Assembly: GCF_000014745.1 (NCBI RefSeq)
Contig: NC_008347.1
Location: 2,806,001-2,870,000, forward strand
Reading direction: 5' to 3'
DNA length: 64,000 nt
Source of the DNA: Maricaulis maris MCS10
Lineage (GTDB): Bacteria > Pseudomonadota > Alphaproteobacteria > Caulobacterales > Maricaulaceae
In this document: positions 44,659-53,674 of the stretch, piece by piece
How positions within the stretch are numbered: position 1 is the first letter of the stretch
Layout of the letters: each line of letters opens with the position of its first letter
Notes under the pieces: model-generated
The model's database searches: none
What the model saw: only the letters and a program-made list of their open reading frames with translations
What the model was told of the DNA's origin: nothing
Made by a program: the position numbers and the translations under genes

Positions 44659-45864
44659 ATGACTCGAATCCGCGAAACCGTGCGATCCGACCTGCGCAAC
44701 ATCATCAAGGGCGGTGCAACTTCGCGCATTCTTGACCTGCATTCGATTGCCAAACGGTATGGCGAATTTGATGCCCATGCCGATAACCCATTCTTCCAGC
44801 ACTCCCGCCTGAACCGCTGTTTCGTGGTCAAGCACACGGTGCGGGCCCATGAACGCCCCTATGTGATGTCGAGCCAGCCCGTCGTGACCAAGGTTCTCGT
44901 ACCGCTCGCCCATGACGACCTCGCCCTGGGCGGACACGCCGTCTTTGTCGAGGAACTGGGCTTTGCCACCAAGATGCGGACCCTGTTCGAACGCACCGAC
45001 GAGCCGCACCTGCTCGATCTCGACCTTATCCGTCTTCGCGAGCTGGCGGCCCTGCCCTCCTTCGATCCCTTCCTGATCGCCGAGCGTTTCCGCGACCATG
45101 TCCGCCCGATTGATGATTGCTATTTCAACATCACCGATGCCGAGGTCGACCGGATGGAATCCTCGGTCGCCAAACAGATCGTGTCGGTGATTGCCCTCGC
45201 TTTTGGTGAGGAAAGCGGCGGGCGGGATGACGAGCGAGCCATGCGCTTCACCCGCCAGCTCCTGTCGGGTGATCTGGATGGCCGCATGCAGGCCCTTCGC
45301 AGGTCACTCGACATGACCGAGATCGAATTCAAGTCCGGCATCTTTGGCTGGAAGGGCGTGCTCTATTACCGCTGGTGCATGAGTGAAGCCCTGGGCGCCT
45401 TGAAGTCTTTCATCACCCAACTCAAGGCGGCCTCCATCGTCGGTGCGTCGGCGCAGGAGCATCACGAACTCCAGCACATGCGCCGGACCATCATTGACGA
45501 GACACGACATCGCTGGAAAAGCCTGACATCGGTGATGGACGAGTATGAACGGGTTTTCGGCCGCTTCTGCCGGGGCGAGGACGTCAACGGTTTCCGCAAT
45601 TTCCTGCTCAAGGCGCCGACGCTATTCTACGATGTCGGCAGCGACCTCTCTGTCGTCAGTCACATCCCGGGCTACTGGAGCTATTGGGCCAGGCAGAACA
45701 CCAAGGGCTTCCTGCATGCCCGCGAGGCCATGATGCTGTTTTCCGACTTCACGGCCAGCGTCACCCGTATCGCGCCCGGCAGCGGCGCCCGACCGGAGGA
45801 TGGCCGTCGCCGCATGCATTCACCGATCCCTCACCCGGTCGTCCAGGCGGTGAGTGCAGCCTGA
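44659..45864 (+). CDS. Unknown conserved-type protein, tandem copy A
   Basis: A 401-residue soluble protein, no signal peptide or membrane segment, that I cannot place in a family. AAGGAGG sits 5 nt before ATG 44659. It shares with copy B an ordered set of blocks: GGAT-x-RILDL-x-SI (N-terminus), FxVKHTVRxHER, VVTKVxxP, LGGHxxFVEE, RELxxLPSFDPFL, GxFGWKGVLYYRW (about residue 230) and FLLKAPxxFYxxGSDLS with SHxxxYWxYW near the C-terminus. The region between the last two blocks is helical and charged (DETRHRWKSLTSVMDEYERVF). The C-terminal 25 residues are Pro/His-rich and not shared. Confidence 0.8.
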   Translation: MTRIRETVRSDLRNIIKGGATSRILDLHSIAKRYGEFDAHADNPFFQHSRLNRCFVVKHTVRAHERPYVMSSQPVVTKVLVPLAHDDLALGGHAVFVEELGFATKMRTLFERTDEPHLLDLDLIRLRELAALPSFDPFLIAERFRDHVRPIDDCYFNITDAEVDRMESSVAKQIVSVIALAFGEESGGRDDERAMRFTRQLLSGDLDGRMQALRRSLDMTEIEFKSGIFGWKGVLYYRWCMSEALGALKSFITQLKAASIVGASAQEHHELQHMRRTIIDETRHRWKSLTSVMDEYERVFGRFCRGEDVNGFRNFLLKAPTLFYDVGSDLSVVSHIPGYWSYWARQNTKGFLHAREAMMLFSDFTASVTRIAPGSGARPEDGRRRMHSPIPHPVVQAVSAA

Positions 45865-45954
45865 CCGCATAAGATATGAGCCACCCGACGGCGCCAGATT
45901 ACCAATCAGACATTGTTGTCCGCCAAGCTGGCCAGTCCAAGGGTGGGATCGGGC

Positions 45955-47085
45955 ATGGACGCAAACTTGAAACGGATAGTCCAGGGCGGGGCGACTACCC
46001 GTATTCTCGACCTGTATTCGATCACCCGCGCCTATGCGGACGATCTGGAATTCGAACGTCGACCGGTTTTCCAACACCCCAAGCTGAACCACGCCTTCCT
46101 GATCAAACACACCGTCCGCCCGCACGAGCGGGCCATGCTGGCCATCGACGCCGCCGTGGTCACCAAGGTCATCATCCCGATCAGCATCGATGATCTGGGC
46201 ATGGGCGGCCATTCACTGTTTGTCGAGGAACGGCGCGGCCTCACCAAATTGCGACGCTTCCTCGATATTTCGGTCGAAGGCGGTGAACATCTGGATGATG
46301 ACCTGGTCCGTCTGCGTGAACTGTCCAAACTGCCGTCCTTCGATCCCTTCCTGCTGGCTGACCGGTTCTTGCGCCACGAACGTCCCATCGACCCCCGCTA
46401 TTTCCAGATCGCACCGAAAGAACGCAAGGCCATGCAGGCCTATGTTGCCAAGCAAATCGCCGGCGTTGTCGGTCTGGCATTCGGCCACGAAAACCTGGCC
46501 GATGATGACGAGCGGGCGCTCAAATTCGCCGTCGAGATCATAGAGGGCGAAGACACACCGAAGATGAACGCCTTGCGCCAGACACTGGGGATGACCAAGG
46601 AAGAGTTCGTCGACGGCATGTTCGGCTGGAAGGGCGTGCTCTACTATCGCTGGAAGCTGAATGACACGACCGACCGCCTGCGCCGCTTCGTCATGGAGTT
46701 GGACGATCTGATCATACGCGGCGTCACGCCGCAGGAGCGCCGCCAGATCGACGAGATCCGCAAGCGGATCCTCAAGGAAACCCGTCAGCGCTGGGCAGCC
46801 CTGGTCTCGGTACTCGACGGTTTCCAGGAAGAATTCGAACGCTTCAGCAAGAGCGGTGACGCGGAAACCATCCGCGACTTCCTGCTCAAGGCACCCAGCT
46901 TTTTCTACCATTTGGGCAGCGACCTTTCTGCGCTGAGCCATGTGACATCCTATTGGGAATACTGGTGGCGCAATCGCGATCCAGGGTCGTTGGCCGCACG
47001 CGACGCAATGGAAGTCTTCCCGGCATTCCTGCGCAGCCTGATCCGTGACAAGGGACAGGGTGTGCCCAAAGCCGTGATCGGCTGA
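45955..47085 (+). CDS. Unknown conserved-type protein, tandem copy B
   Basis: A 376-residue paralogue of copy A, clearly homologous over nearly the whole length but well diverged, so the duplication is old and both copies are kept. Shared blocks include GGATTRILDLYSI, FLIKHTVRPHERA, VVTKVIIP, LGMGGHSLFVEE, LRELSKLPSFDPFLLADRF, MFGWKGVLYYRWKL and FLLKAPSFFYHLGSDLSALSH followed by SYWEYWWR. It contains many invariant aromatic residues but no recognisable nucleotide- or metal-binding motif. The gap to copy A is 90 bp and the ribosome site is modest (GGGATCGGG region). Co-transcription with copy A is likely. Confidence 0.8.
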   Translation: MDANLKRIVQGGATTRILDLYSITRAYADDLEFERRPVFQHPKLNHAFLIKHTVRPHERAMLAIDAAVVTKVIIPISIDDLGMGGHSLFVEERRGLTKLRRFLDISVEGGEHLDDDLVRLRELSKLPSFDPFLLADRFLRHERPIDPRYFQIAPKERKAMQAYVAKQIAGVVGLAFGHENLADDDERALKFAVEIIEGEDTPKMNALRQTLGMTKEEFVDGMFGWKGVLYYRWKLNDTTDRLRRFVMELDDLIIRGVTPQERRQIDEIRKRILKETRQRWAALVSVLDGFQEEFERFSKSGDAETIRDFLLKAPSFFYHLGSDLSALSHVTSYWEYWWRNRDPGSLAARDAMEVFPAFLRSLIRDKGQGVPKAVIG

Positions 47086-47104
47086 TTGCCCGTCGGTCGG
47101 ACAC

Positions 47105-47131
47105 AAAAAAGCCGGACCCGAAGGCCCGGCT
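47105..47131 (-). terminator. Intrinsic terminator of the ABC/M1 peptidase operon
   Basis: On the minus strand, AGCCGGGCC and GGTCCGGCT form a 9-bp stem (one G-U pair) closed by a TTCG tetraloop and followed by six T residues (A run at 47105-47110). It lies 25 bp past the stop of the fusion gene. On the plus strand only a weak T run follows, so use by copy B is doubtful. Confidence 0.92.
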
Positions 47132-47155
47132 CTTCCGTTGCCGCTGAGCGCCGGT

Positions 47156-50100
47156 CTATTCGATCGTGACCGGCATCAGATTGTCATCCGAATTGCGGTC
47201 GATCAGCTTGTTGTACGGGTCGATGCCGGCATAGAGCGGCTGCTCGTCGACGATCAACTCGATCCGCATCGTGGTCTCGTTGATGCGGTGCTTGTCCATG
47301 TAGAGCACATGGCCCGAGCCTTCATAGGCATCGTCGAGATCTTCCGTGAAGACACCGATATCGATCATGTAGTCGATGTCTTCCTCGGTCTGCTCGCCAT
47401 CGCCGCCGGCTTCGTACTTGTGAGCCTCGACTTCCAGCACCAGATCCCAGCGACCATCATCGCGTTCGCTCGCCGTGGCCGAGGTCACATTGAGATCGAA
47501 CAGGACGATACGCTCGAAGAAGTCATGGATCATCGCCTCATGCTCGGGCCCGGCCTCCTCGCGCAGCAAGCGCAGGAAATCGAGCGTGATCGCGTAGGGG
47601 TCGGACGAATAGGCCCGCTCGGCGATCAGGCGTTGCATGGTGCGGTTGACCACGTCCTCACCGACATAGTCCTGCAGCGCATACATGATCACCGCACCCT
47701 TGCGGTAATGGACATACGCCTGGTTCTCGACCCGATAGAGCGGGAGCTCCTCGATCGCCTCCGAGCCACGCGCCGACAGATAACTGTCGAGCTCGTATTT
47801 CAGAAAGCGGCGCATATGGTCCTCGCCATATTCCTGGCGCATCACCATCAGGGCCGAATACTGGGCGAAGGTCTCGACCAGCATCGTACCGCCCTGAACA
47901 TTCGCCGACATGACCTGGTGCGCCCACCACTGGTGCGCCGCTTCGTGAGCGGTGACGTAGTAGACATAGTCGATGTCCTGCGGATCCGAGAGGTCGGCGA
48001 TGAAGCCGATGCTTTCCGAATAGGCAATCGTGTTCGGGAAGGACTGCGCGAAGCTCGCATAGGCCGGGAACTCCATCATGCGGTATTGCCGGTATTGATA
48101 CGGGCTGAAATGCTCCGAGAAATAGGCGATGGAATCCTCACCGGCCTCGAGCATGCGCTCGACATTCCAGTGATGGTCGGGATGGTAGAAGACCTGGAAA
48201 TCGACGCCGTCCTGCTGCCGTTCCGCAACCGCGTAATCGGCAGACATCCAGTTGAAGAAATTCAGGATCGGACGATCCATCACATACTCGAAATAACGAC
48301 GCCCTCCGTCTTCCCATTCACGCTGGAGATAGCCCGGCGCGATGGCGATCTGGTCCGGAGACGTTGAGACGATCGTCCGGAAGCCGGTATAGCCGCCACC
48401 GATGTAATTCTCGTCCCAATGGCTTTCATCCTCGAGGGCATAAGCCCGCTCAACCGGCTCCAATCCTTCCCGCCGGCGATCCTGCCGGTCGGTCAGGCGG
48501 CGACCTTCATTGAAACCGATGATCGGCATCGACTCGCCATTGTTGAAGAAGGCACCATTGTAGACGACCGAGGAAACATTGCCCGAATTGCGGAAGCCCG
48601 GATTATTGCGTTCGACGGAAAAGTCGAAACGCCGGGTATCGCCAGGCTCCAGCGGCGTGCCGAGGTCGAAGGAATAGAGGTAGAAGCGCTCATCCGATGA
48701 GGCCAGCTCACCGCCTTCAACCGCGTGCTCGACGATCGTCGTGCCCGGACCATAGGAAATCCACAGCGTGTCGATCGCCTCATCGGTCTGGTTTTCGAGG
48801 ACATAATGCCCTGTCGCGGCATAGCGCCGCTGCGCCGGGAAGATGTCGACATTGATGTTCGTGTCGACAACAAGCGGCTGCGGCAAGTCCTGCAGGTGAA
48901 TGTATTGACGCTCATATTCCGCCGCCATGGCCCGCTGGTCAGGACCGGAGATATAGGTGTTGCGGATATTGGTGTTGTAGAAAATCCAGCCACCCGTCGC
49001 ACCGCCGCCGACGACGGCGACAAGAGCGACCAGCGCTGTTGCCGGCGAATAGCCGGTAAAGAGGCGGCCGATACGCTGGCTGATCGGGGTCAGCGCTCCG
49101 CGGCTCCACAGCTGATAGGCGAAGACCATCAGCAGCAGGGCCCAGAAACCCCAATACGCCATGAACCACAGGGAAATGCCGAGGAAGTGGCCATAGCCAT
49201 TCATGTCCGAATACGGCGCCCCGGGCGAAAAGCCATACTGGTAGAGGCTGTGATCAAACCCGACCTGGCTCATCACCAGGGACATCACGAAATAGACCAG
49301 CATGGCGGCCATGCCGAGCCAGCGATTGTTGAAGACAACCTGCAGGAAAATCGCCAGGGCCGACAACAGGGCCGACGGCAGGACGAGTTCCATCACGCCG
49401 CGGATCGCATACTGGCTGATTTCCAGAACCGTATAGCCCATCGCCAATTGCGACAGCATGCCGGCGATGATCGCCACCAGGGCCAGCGAGATGATGACCA
49501 CGGTCATCGCCACGAATTTCGCGGTGATGAAGACCCAGCTTTCCGTCGGTGTGGATTCGGTGATCTCGTTGAACGCATAGCGCCGCTCACGCCACATCAA
49601 CTCGGCAGCGTAATAGATCACCACCACGATCGGAATGATGCCGAAAGCGCCATTGATCGTGTCCATAATGATCCGGGTGGTCGGAAAATTGTCCGTTCCG
49701 TAAAGCCCGTTGGCGAGGAAGAATCCCGGCACCGTATTGAACAGTCCCAGGGCCAGGATGATCCAGAAGGCGATGTTGAACACAACGCCTTTGACCTCGA
49801 AATCGACACGGGCAAAGAATTGTTGCCGCGCGGACTTTGCACCAAGCGTCGGAGTGACGCGCGGCAACTCAATGTCGGCAATGGCATGCCGGGAACCGGC
49901 TGTCGCGACAGCAGATTTCCGCTTGGCCGCGCCACCGGCATTGCCGCTCCGGAAACGGAAGGTGACCAGGTTCAGCACCAGCAGGGCCGCGCCGATCCCG
50001 ATCCACAGAAACCGGTTGGCCAAGGTCGTACCTTCGAACGGGATGACCTGGGAATTCTGCTCGAACGCGGTCCAGTAACGGGTCGCCTCATTGAACGTAT

Positions 50101-50740
50101 TCAGGCCGAACGGATCGATCAGGGCCAGCGTTTCGCGCAAGGCCGGTTCTTGGCGGGCGATGATCGACCCGACGAGATACAGGACAAGCAGGGCAACAAA
50201 TCCGACCCAGACCATCATGGTCGAGCGGGTGAAATTGGCGACGGTGAACAGGATGGTTCCAACCACCCACATATTCACCAGGCCAATCACGGCGTAGACA
50301 TAGACATACCAGTCCAGGCGCGTCGGACCGATCAATTCCTGGTCCAGCCAGGGCATGACCGAGCCGATCAGGAAGGCGATCGGCACGACGGCAAAGCACA
50401 GCGCGGTGGCCACGAAGCCACCAATGAAACGCCCGAGCACAAAATCGAACTCCCTGATCGGGCGTGAGAAGAACAATTCTTCCATCTTGAAGCTCTTGTC
50501 CCGGATGACACCGGACGACAGGAAGGCGACCGGTATCAGCCCGCCAAAGAGCGAGAAGATCAGCACATTGACGGTCAACGCGTTCGGCGAATTGATATTG
50601 GTCGCACCGCCGCCGCCGACCTGGATCTGGTCAATGGTGACTCCGCCGAAGACGAGGAGGAAGAAAATCGCGAAAACCGCGATGAAGACGGGTGAGAAAA
50701 GCTGATAGCGGATCTCGAACCCTGCGATCTTGGAGAGCAT
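47156..50740 (-). CDS. ABC-2 type permease fused to M1 family aminopeptidase
   Basis: A 1194-residue fusion. The N-terminal half (about 1-620) has roughly twelve hydrophobic segments in two ABC-2-like sets, starting IRYQLFSPVFIAVFAIFFLL and again FNIAFWIILALGLFNTV. The C-terminal half (about 650-1194) is a gluzincin M1 domain with zinc motif HEAAHQWW near residue 930 and the distal Glu in LVETFAQY. The preceding ESIGFIADL region occupies the place of the GAMEN exopeptidase loop and does not match it. The catalytic domain should face the periplasm. AAGGAG lies 6 nt before ATG 50740. Its ATPase is encoded just upstream. Substrate and direction of transport are unknown. Confidence 0.9.
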   Translation of the reverse strand: MLSKIAGFEIRYQLFSPVFIAVFAIFFLLVFGGVTIDQIQVGGGGATNINSPNALTVNVLIFSLFGGLIPVAFLSSGVIRDKSFKMEELFFSRPIREFDFVLGRFIGGFVATALCFAVVPIAFLIGSVMPWLDQELIGPTRLDWYVYVYAVIGLVNMWVVGTILFTVANFTRSTMMVWVGFVALLVLYLVGSIIARQEPALRETLALIDPFGLNTFNEATRYWTAFEQNSQVIPFEGTTLANRFLWIGIGAALLVLNLVTFRFRSGNAGGAAKRKSAVATAGSRHAIADIELPRVTPTLGAKSARQQFFARVDFEVKGVVFNIAFWIILALGLFNTVPGFFLANGLYGTDNFPTTRIIMDTINGAFGIIPIVVVIYYAAELMWRERRYAFNEITESTPTESWVFITAKFVAMTVVIISLALVAIIAGMLSQLAMGYTVLEISQYAIRGVMELVLPSALLSALAIFLQVVFNNRWLGMAAMLVYFVMSLVMSQVGFDHSLYQYGFSPGAPYSDMNGYGHFLGISLWFMAYWGFWALLLMVFAYQLWSRGALTPISQRIGRLFTGYSPATALVALVAVVGGGATGGWIFYNTNIRNTYISGPDQRAMAAEYERQYIHLQDLPQPLVVDTNINVDIFPAQRRYAATGHYVLENQTDEAIDTLWISYGPGTTIVEHAVEGGELASSDERFYLYSFDLGTPLEPGDTRRFDFSVERNNPGFRNSGNVSSVVYNGAFFNNGESMPIIGFNEGRRLTDRQDRRREGLEPVERAYALEDESHWDENYIGGGYTGFRTIVSTSPDQIAIAPGYLQREWEDGGRRYFEYVMDRPILNFFNWMSADYAVAERQQDGVDFQVFYHPDHHWNVERMLEAGEDSIAYFSEHFSPYQYRQYRMMEFPAYASFAQSFPNTIAYSESIGFIADLSDPQDIDYVYYVTAHEAAHQWWAHQVMSANVQGGTMLVETFAQYSALMVMRQEYGEDHMRRFLKYELDSYLSARGSEAIEELPLYRVENQAYVHYRKGAVIMYALQDYVGEDVVNRTMQRLIAERAYSSDPYAITLDFLRLLREEAGPEHEAMIHDFFERIVLFDLNVTSATASERDDGRWDLVLEVEAHKYEAGGDGEQTEEDIDYMIDIGVFTEDLDDAYEGSGHVLYMDKHRINETTMRIELIVDEQPLYAGIDPYNKLIDRNSDDNLMPVTIE

Positions 50741-50768
50741 GATGTGCTCCTTTCTGCTGGGTTGAGAC

Positions 50769-51656
50769 TTAAGCCGCTGCCGCAGCGGACTGGCCGCCAC
50801 GGATGGTCGAGAAATAGACATCTTCCAGGTCGGCAGCCGCCGACACGAAATCATCGCCCGGCTGGCTGTCGGCCAGGACACGGATCATCACCTGGCCCAT
50901 GGTCAGGCGTTCCGAGATGACATTGTGGCGGGTGCGCAGCTCGGCGAGGTCGGACTTGGCGGCCGTCTTCGACCAGACCTTGCCCTCAATTGCCTCGACC
51001 AGGTCGGCCGGCACGCCCTGGGCGACGATCTTGCCCTGGTTCATGATTGCCATTTTCGGGCACAGGTCGGACACGTCCTCGACGATATGGGTCGACAGGA
51101 TGACCACGACGTTTTCGCCGATCTCGGACAGGAGATTGTGGAAACGGTTGCGCTCTTCCGGGTCGAGGCCGGCGGTCGGCTCGTCGACGATGATCAGCTG
51201 CGGATCACCCAGCAGGGCCTGGGCAATACCGAAACGCTGGCGCATGCCGCCGGAATAGGAGGCGACCGACTTCTTGGCGTGCTGGGTCAGATTGGTCTGT
51301 TCCAGCAGGGATTCGACAACCTGTTTGCGTTCCTTGGTATTGGTCAGTCCCTTGAGGACGGCGAGATGGTCCAGCATGGCCCGCGCCGACATGCGCGGAT
51401 AGACGCCGAAATCCTGCGGCAGATAGCCCAGCGTGGCGCGCAGCGCCTTGGGATTTTTGACGATATCGATCTCACCGAAGGTCGCCTCGCCTGTGTCGGG
51501 GGCCTGCAGGGTGGCCAGGGTGCGCATCAGCGTCGACTTGCCGGCGCCATTGGGGCCGAGCAGGCCGAACATGCCCTTGGGGATGTCCAGCGTGACCCCG
51601 TCCATGGCACGCACGCCATTGCCATAGGTTTTCGTGAGATTCTTGATCGTCAGCAT
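50769..51656 (-). CDS. ABC transporter ATPase partner of the permease/M1 fusion
   Basis: A 295-residue ATPase of the DrrA/NatA-like ABC-2 class: Walker A GPNGAGKST, Q-loop LGYLPQDFGVYPRMSARAML, signature YSGGMRQRFGIAQAL, Walker B LIIVDEPTAGLDPEER, and the switch His in LSTHIVEDV. A C-terminal extension (about 220-295) ends in an Ala run. It lies 28 bp upstream of the permease/peptidase fusion on the same strand and is surely its motor. The ATG at 51656 has no strong ribosome site. Confidence 0.94.
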   Translation of the reverse strand: MLTIKNLTKTYGNGVRAMDGVTLDIPKGMFGLLGPNGAGKSTLMRTLATLQAPDTGEATFGEIDIVKNPKALRATLGYLPQDFGVYPRMSARAMLDHLAVLKGLTNTKERKQVVESLLEQTNLTQHAKKSVASYSGGMRQRFGIAQALLGDPQLIIVDEPTAGLDPEERNRFHNLLSEIGENVVVILSTHIVEDVSDLCPKMAIMNQGKIVAQGVPADLVEAIEGKVWSKTAAKSDLAELRTRHNVISERLTMGQVMIRVLADSQPGDDFVSAAADLEDVYFSTIRGGQSAAAAA

Positions 51657-51862
51657 GATGTTATTGCGCCGGCTTTGCCCGCGTCCCTCTCCTGTCCCTG
51701 GGCGCCAACCTAGGCCGCGCCCCATTATGGCGCAAATGAGGCTTTGTTCAGGATCGGCGCCAGAGGGACGCGTGACCCTGATTGTCCCCCCCAAGCGCTT
51801 TTGGGCGTGTTTCCTGCCGGAACAACGTGACCGCAAGCCTTCGCGATTGTATGCGGAGACAC

Positions 51863-53671
51863 ATGGCCCCACCTCTCCTCACCCTCCAGAACATCCATCT
51901 CACCTTCGGCGTGACGCCGCTGCTCGCGGGTGCCGACCTGCAGGTTGATGAAGGCGAACGCCTGTGCCTGGTCGGGCGCAATGGTTCGGGAAAGTCGACC
52001 CTGCTCAAGGTCGCGGCCGGTCTGGTCGAGTGCGATGAGGGTGACCGTTTTGTCCACCCCTCGGCCACGGTACGTTACCTGGAGCAGGACCCGGACCTGT
52101 CGGCCCACGCCACGATCCGCGACTATGTGATGTCCGGCCTGGCACCCGGCGATGCCGACTACCGGGCCGACTATCTGCTCGAAAAACTCGGCCTGACCGG
52201 CGAGGAAACACCCGGGCAGGTCTCCGGCGGCGAAGCCCGCCGCGCGGCCCTGGTCCGGGCGCTGGCGCCGGATCCCGACATCCTCCTGCTGGACGAGCCG
52301 ACCAACCATCTCGACTTGCCGGCCATTGAATGGCTGGAAGAGGAGCTGCGCCATTGCCGCTCGGCCCTCGTCCTGATCAGCCATGACCGCCGCTTCCTGG
52401 AAAACCTGACCCGCAAGACCGTCTGGCTCGACCGCGGCCAGACCCGCCAGCTCGACCAGGGCTTTGGCGGTTTCGAGGCCTGGCGCGACACGGTGCTGGA
52501 ACAGGAACAGGACGAGTTGCACAAGCTCGACCGCAAGATCGTGCGCGAGGAAGACTGGCTGCGCTATGGCGTCACCGCCCGGCGCAAGCGCAATGTGCGC
52601 CGCCTGGGTGATCTGCACGCCCTCAAGCAACAGCGCCGCGACCATCGCGGACCGCAAGGCCAGGTCAAGCTGGAAGTCTCCGACGCCAATGAAAGCGGCA
52701 AGCTGGTCGCCGAGGCCAAGAACGTCTCGCTGAGCTATTGCGAGCGCGCCATTGTCAGCGACTTCTCGACCAAGATCGCCCGCAATGCCCGTATCGGGCT
52801 GGTCGGCCCGAATGGTGCCGGCAAGACCACCTTGCTCAACATCCTGACCGGCCAGCTGGCGCCGGACAGCGGCTCGGTCCGCCTCGGTACCAAGCTGGAA
52901 ATCGCCTCGCTCGACCAGAAGCGCGTCGCCCTGAAGGATGACTGGACCCTGTCGGAAGCCCTCACCCAGGGCAGCGGCAACCAGGTCGAAGTCGGTGGCA
53001 AGACCAAGCATGTGGTCGCCTATATGAAGGATTTCCTCTTCCCGCCGGAGCAGGCCAATACGCCGGTCCATGTATTGTCGGGCGGCGAGCGGGCGCGGAT
53101 CATGCTGGCGCGGGCGCTGGCCCTGCCGTCCAACCTGCTGGTCCTCGACGAACCGACCAATGATCTCGACCTGGAGACGCTCGACCTGTTGCAAGGCCTG
53201 ATCGCGGACTATGCCGGCACGGTCTTCCTGGTCTCGCACGACCGCGACTTCCTCGACCGCTGCTGCACCTCGGTGATCATCGCCGAGGGTGATGGCATCT
53301 GGCAGGAATATGCCGGCGGCTATGCTGACATGGTCGCCCAGCGCGGCGCCGGCGTCAGCGCACTCGACAAGTCTGGCGGCAAATCCGGCAAGTCAGCCGA
53401 CAAGCCGACCGCCAGCGCCGAGGCCAAGCCGGAACGCCGCCGCATGGCCAACAAGGATCGCTACGCCCTCAAACTCCTGCCCGACGAGATCGAGAAACTC
53501 AGCCAGGAAATCGCGCGCCTGGAAGCCGACATGGCCGACCCCAAACTCTTCGCCGACAGCGCCCGCTTCACCGCCGTCTCCAAACGCCTCGGCGAAGCCA
53601 TGCAGGACCGCGCCGACAAGGAAGACCGCTGGCTCGAACTGGAAGCCCTGCGCGAGGAGATCGAGGGCTGA
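51863..53671 (+). CDS. uup: ABC-F ATPase Uup
   Basis: A 602-residue soluble ABC-F protein. The two ATPase domains have Walker A motifs GRNGSGKST and GPNGAGKTT, signatures VSGGEARRAALVRAL and LSGGERARIMLARAL, and Walker B LLLDEPTNHLD and LVLDEPTNDLD. A linker (about 245-310, Arg/Lys-rich, RRKRNVRRLGDLHALKQQRR) joins them. The C-terminal coiled coil (about 530-602, ALKLLPDEIEKLSQEIARLE) is the Uup-specific DNA/ribosome-interacting tail. ABC-F proteins act on ribosomes; Uup loss raises transposon excision in E. coli. GGAG lies 4 nt before the ATG. Confidence 0.94.
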   Translation: MAPPLLTLQNIHLTFGVTPLLAGADLQVDEGERLCLVGRNGSGKSTLLKVAAGLVECDEGDRFVHPSATVRYLEQDPDLSAHATIRDYVMSGLAPGDADYRADYLLEKLGLTGEETPGQVSGGEARRAALVRALAPDPDILLLDEPTNHLDLPAIEWLEEELRHCRSALVLISHDRRFLENLTRKTVWLDRGQTRQLDQGFGGFEAWRDTVLEQEQDELHKLDRKIVREEDWLRYGVTARRKRNVRRLGDLHALKQQRRDHRGPQGQVKLEVSDANESGKLVAEAKNVSLSYCERAIVSDFSTKIARNARIGLVGPNGAGKTTLLNILTGQLAPDSGSVRLGTKLEIASLDQKRVALKDDWTLSEALTQGSGNQVEVGGKTKHVVAYMKDFLFPPEQANTPVHVLSGGERARIMLARALALPSNLLVLDEPTNDLDLETLDLLQGLIADYAGTVFLVSHDRDFLDRCCTSVIIAEGDGIWQEYAGGYADMVAQRGAGVSALDKSGGKSGKSADKPTASAEAKPERRRMANKDRYALKLLPDEIEKLSQEIARLEADMADPKLFADSARFTAVSKRLGEAMQDRADKEDRWLELEALREEIEG

Positions 53672-53674
53672 CCG

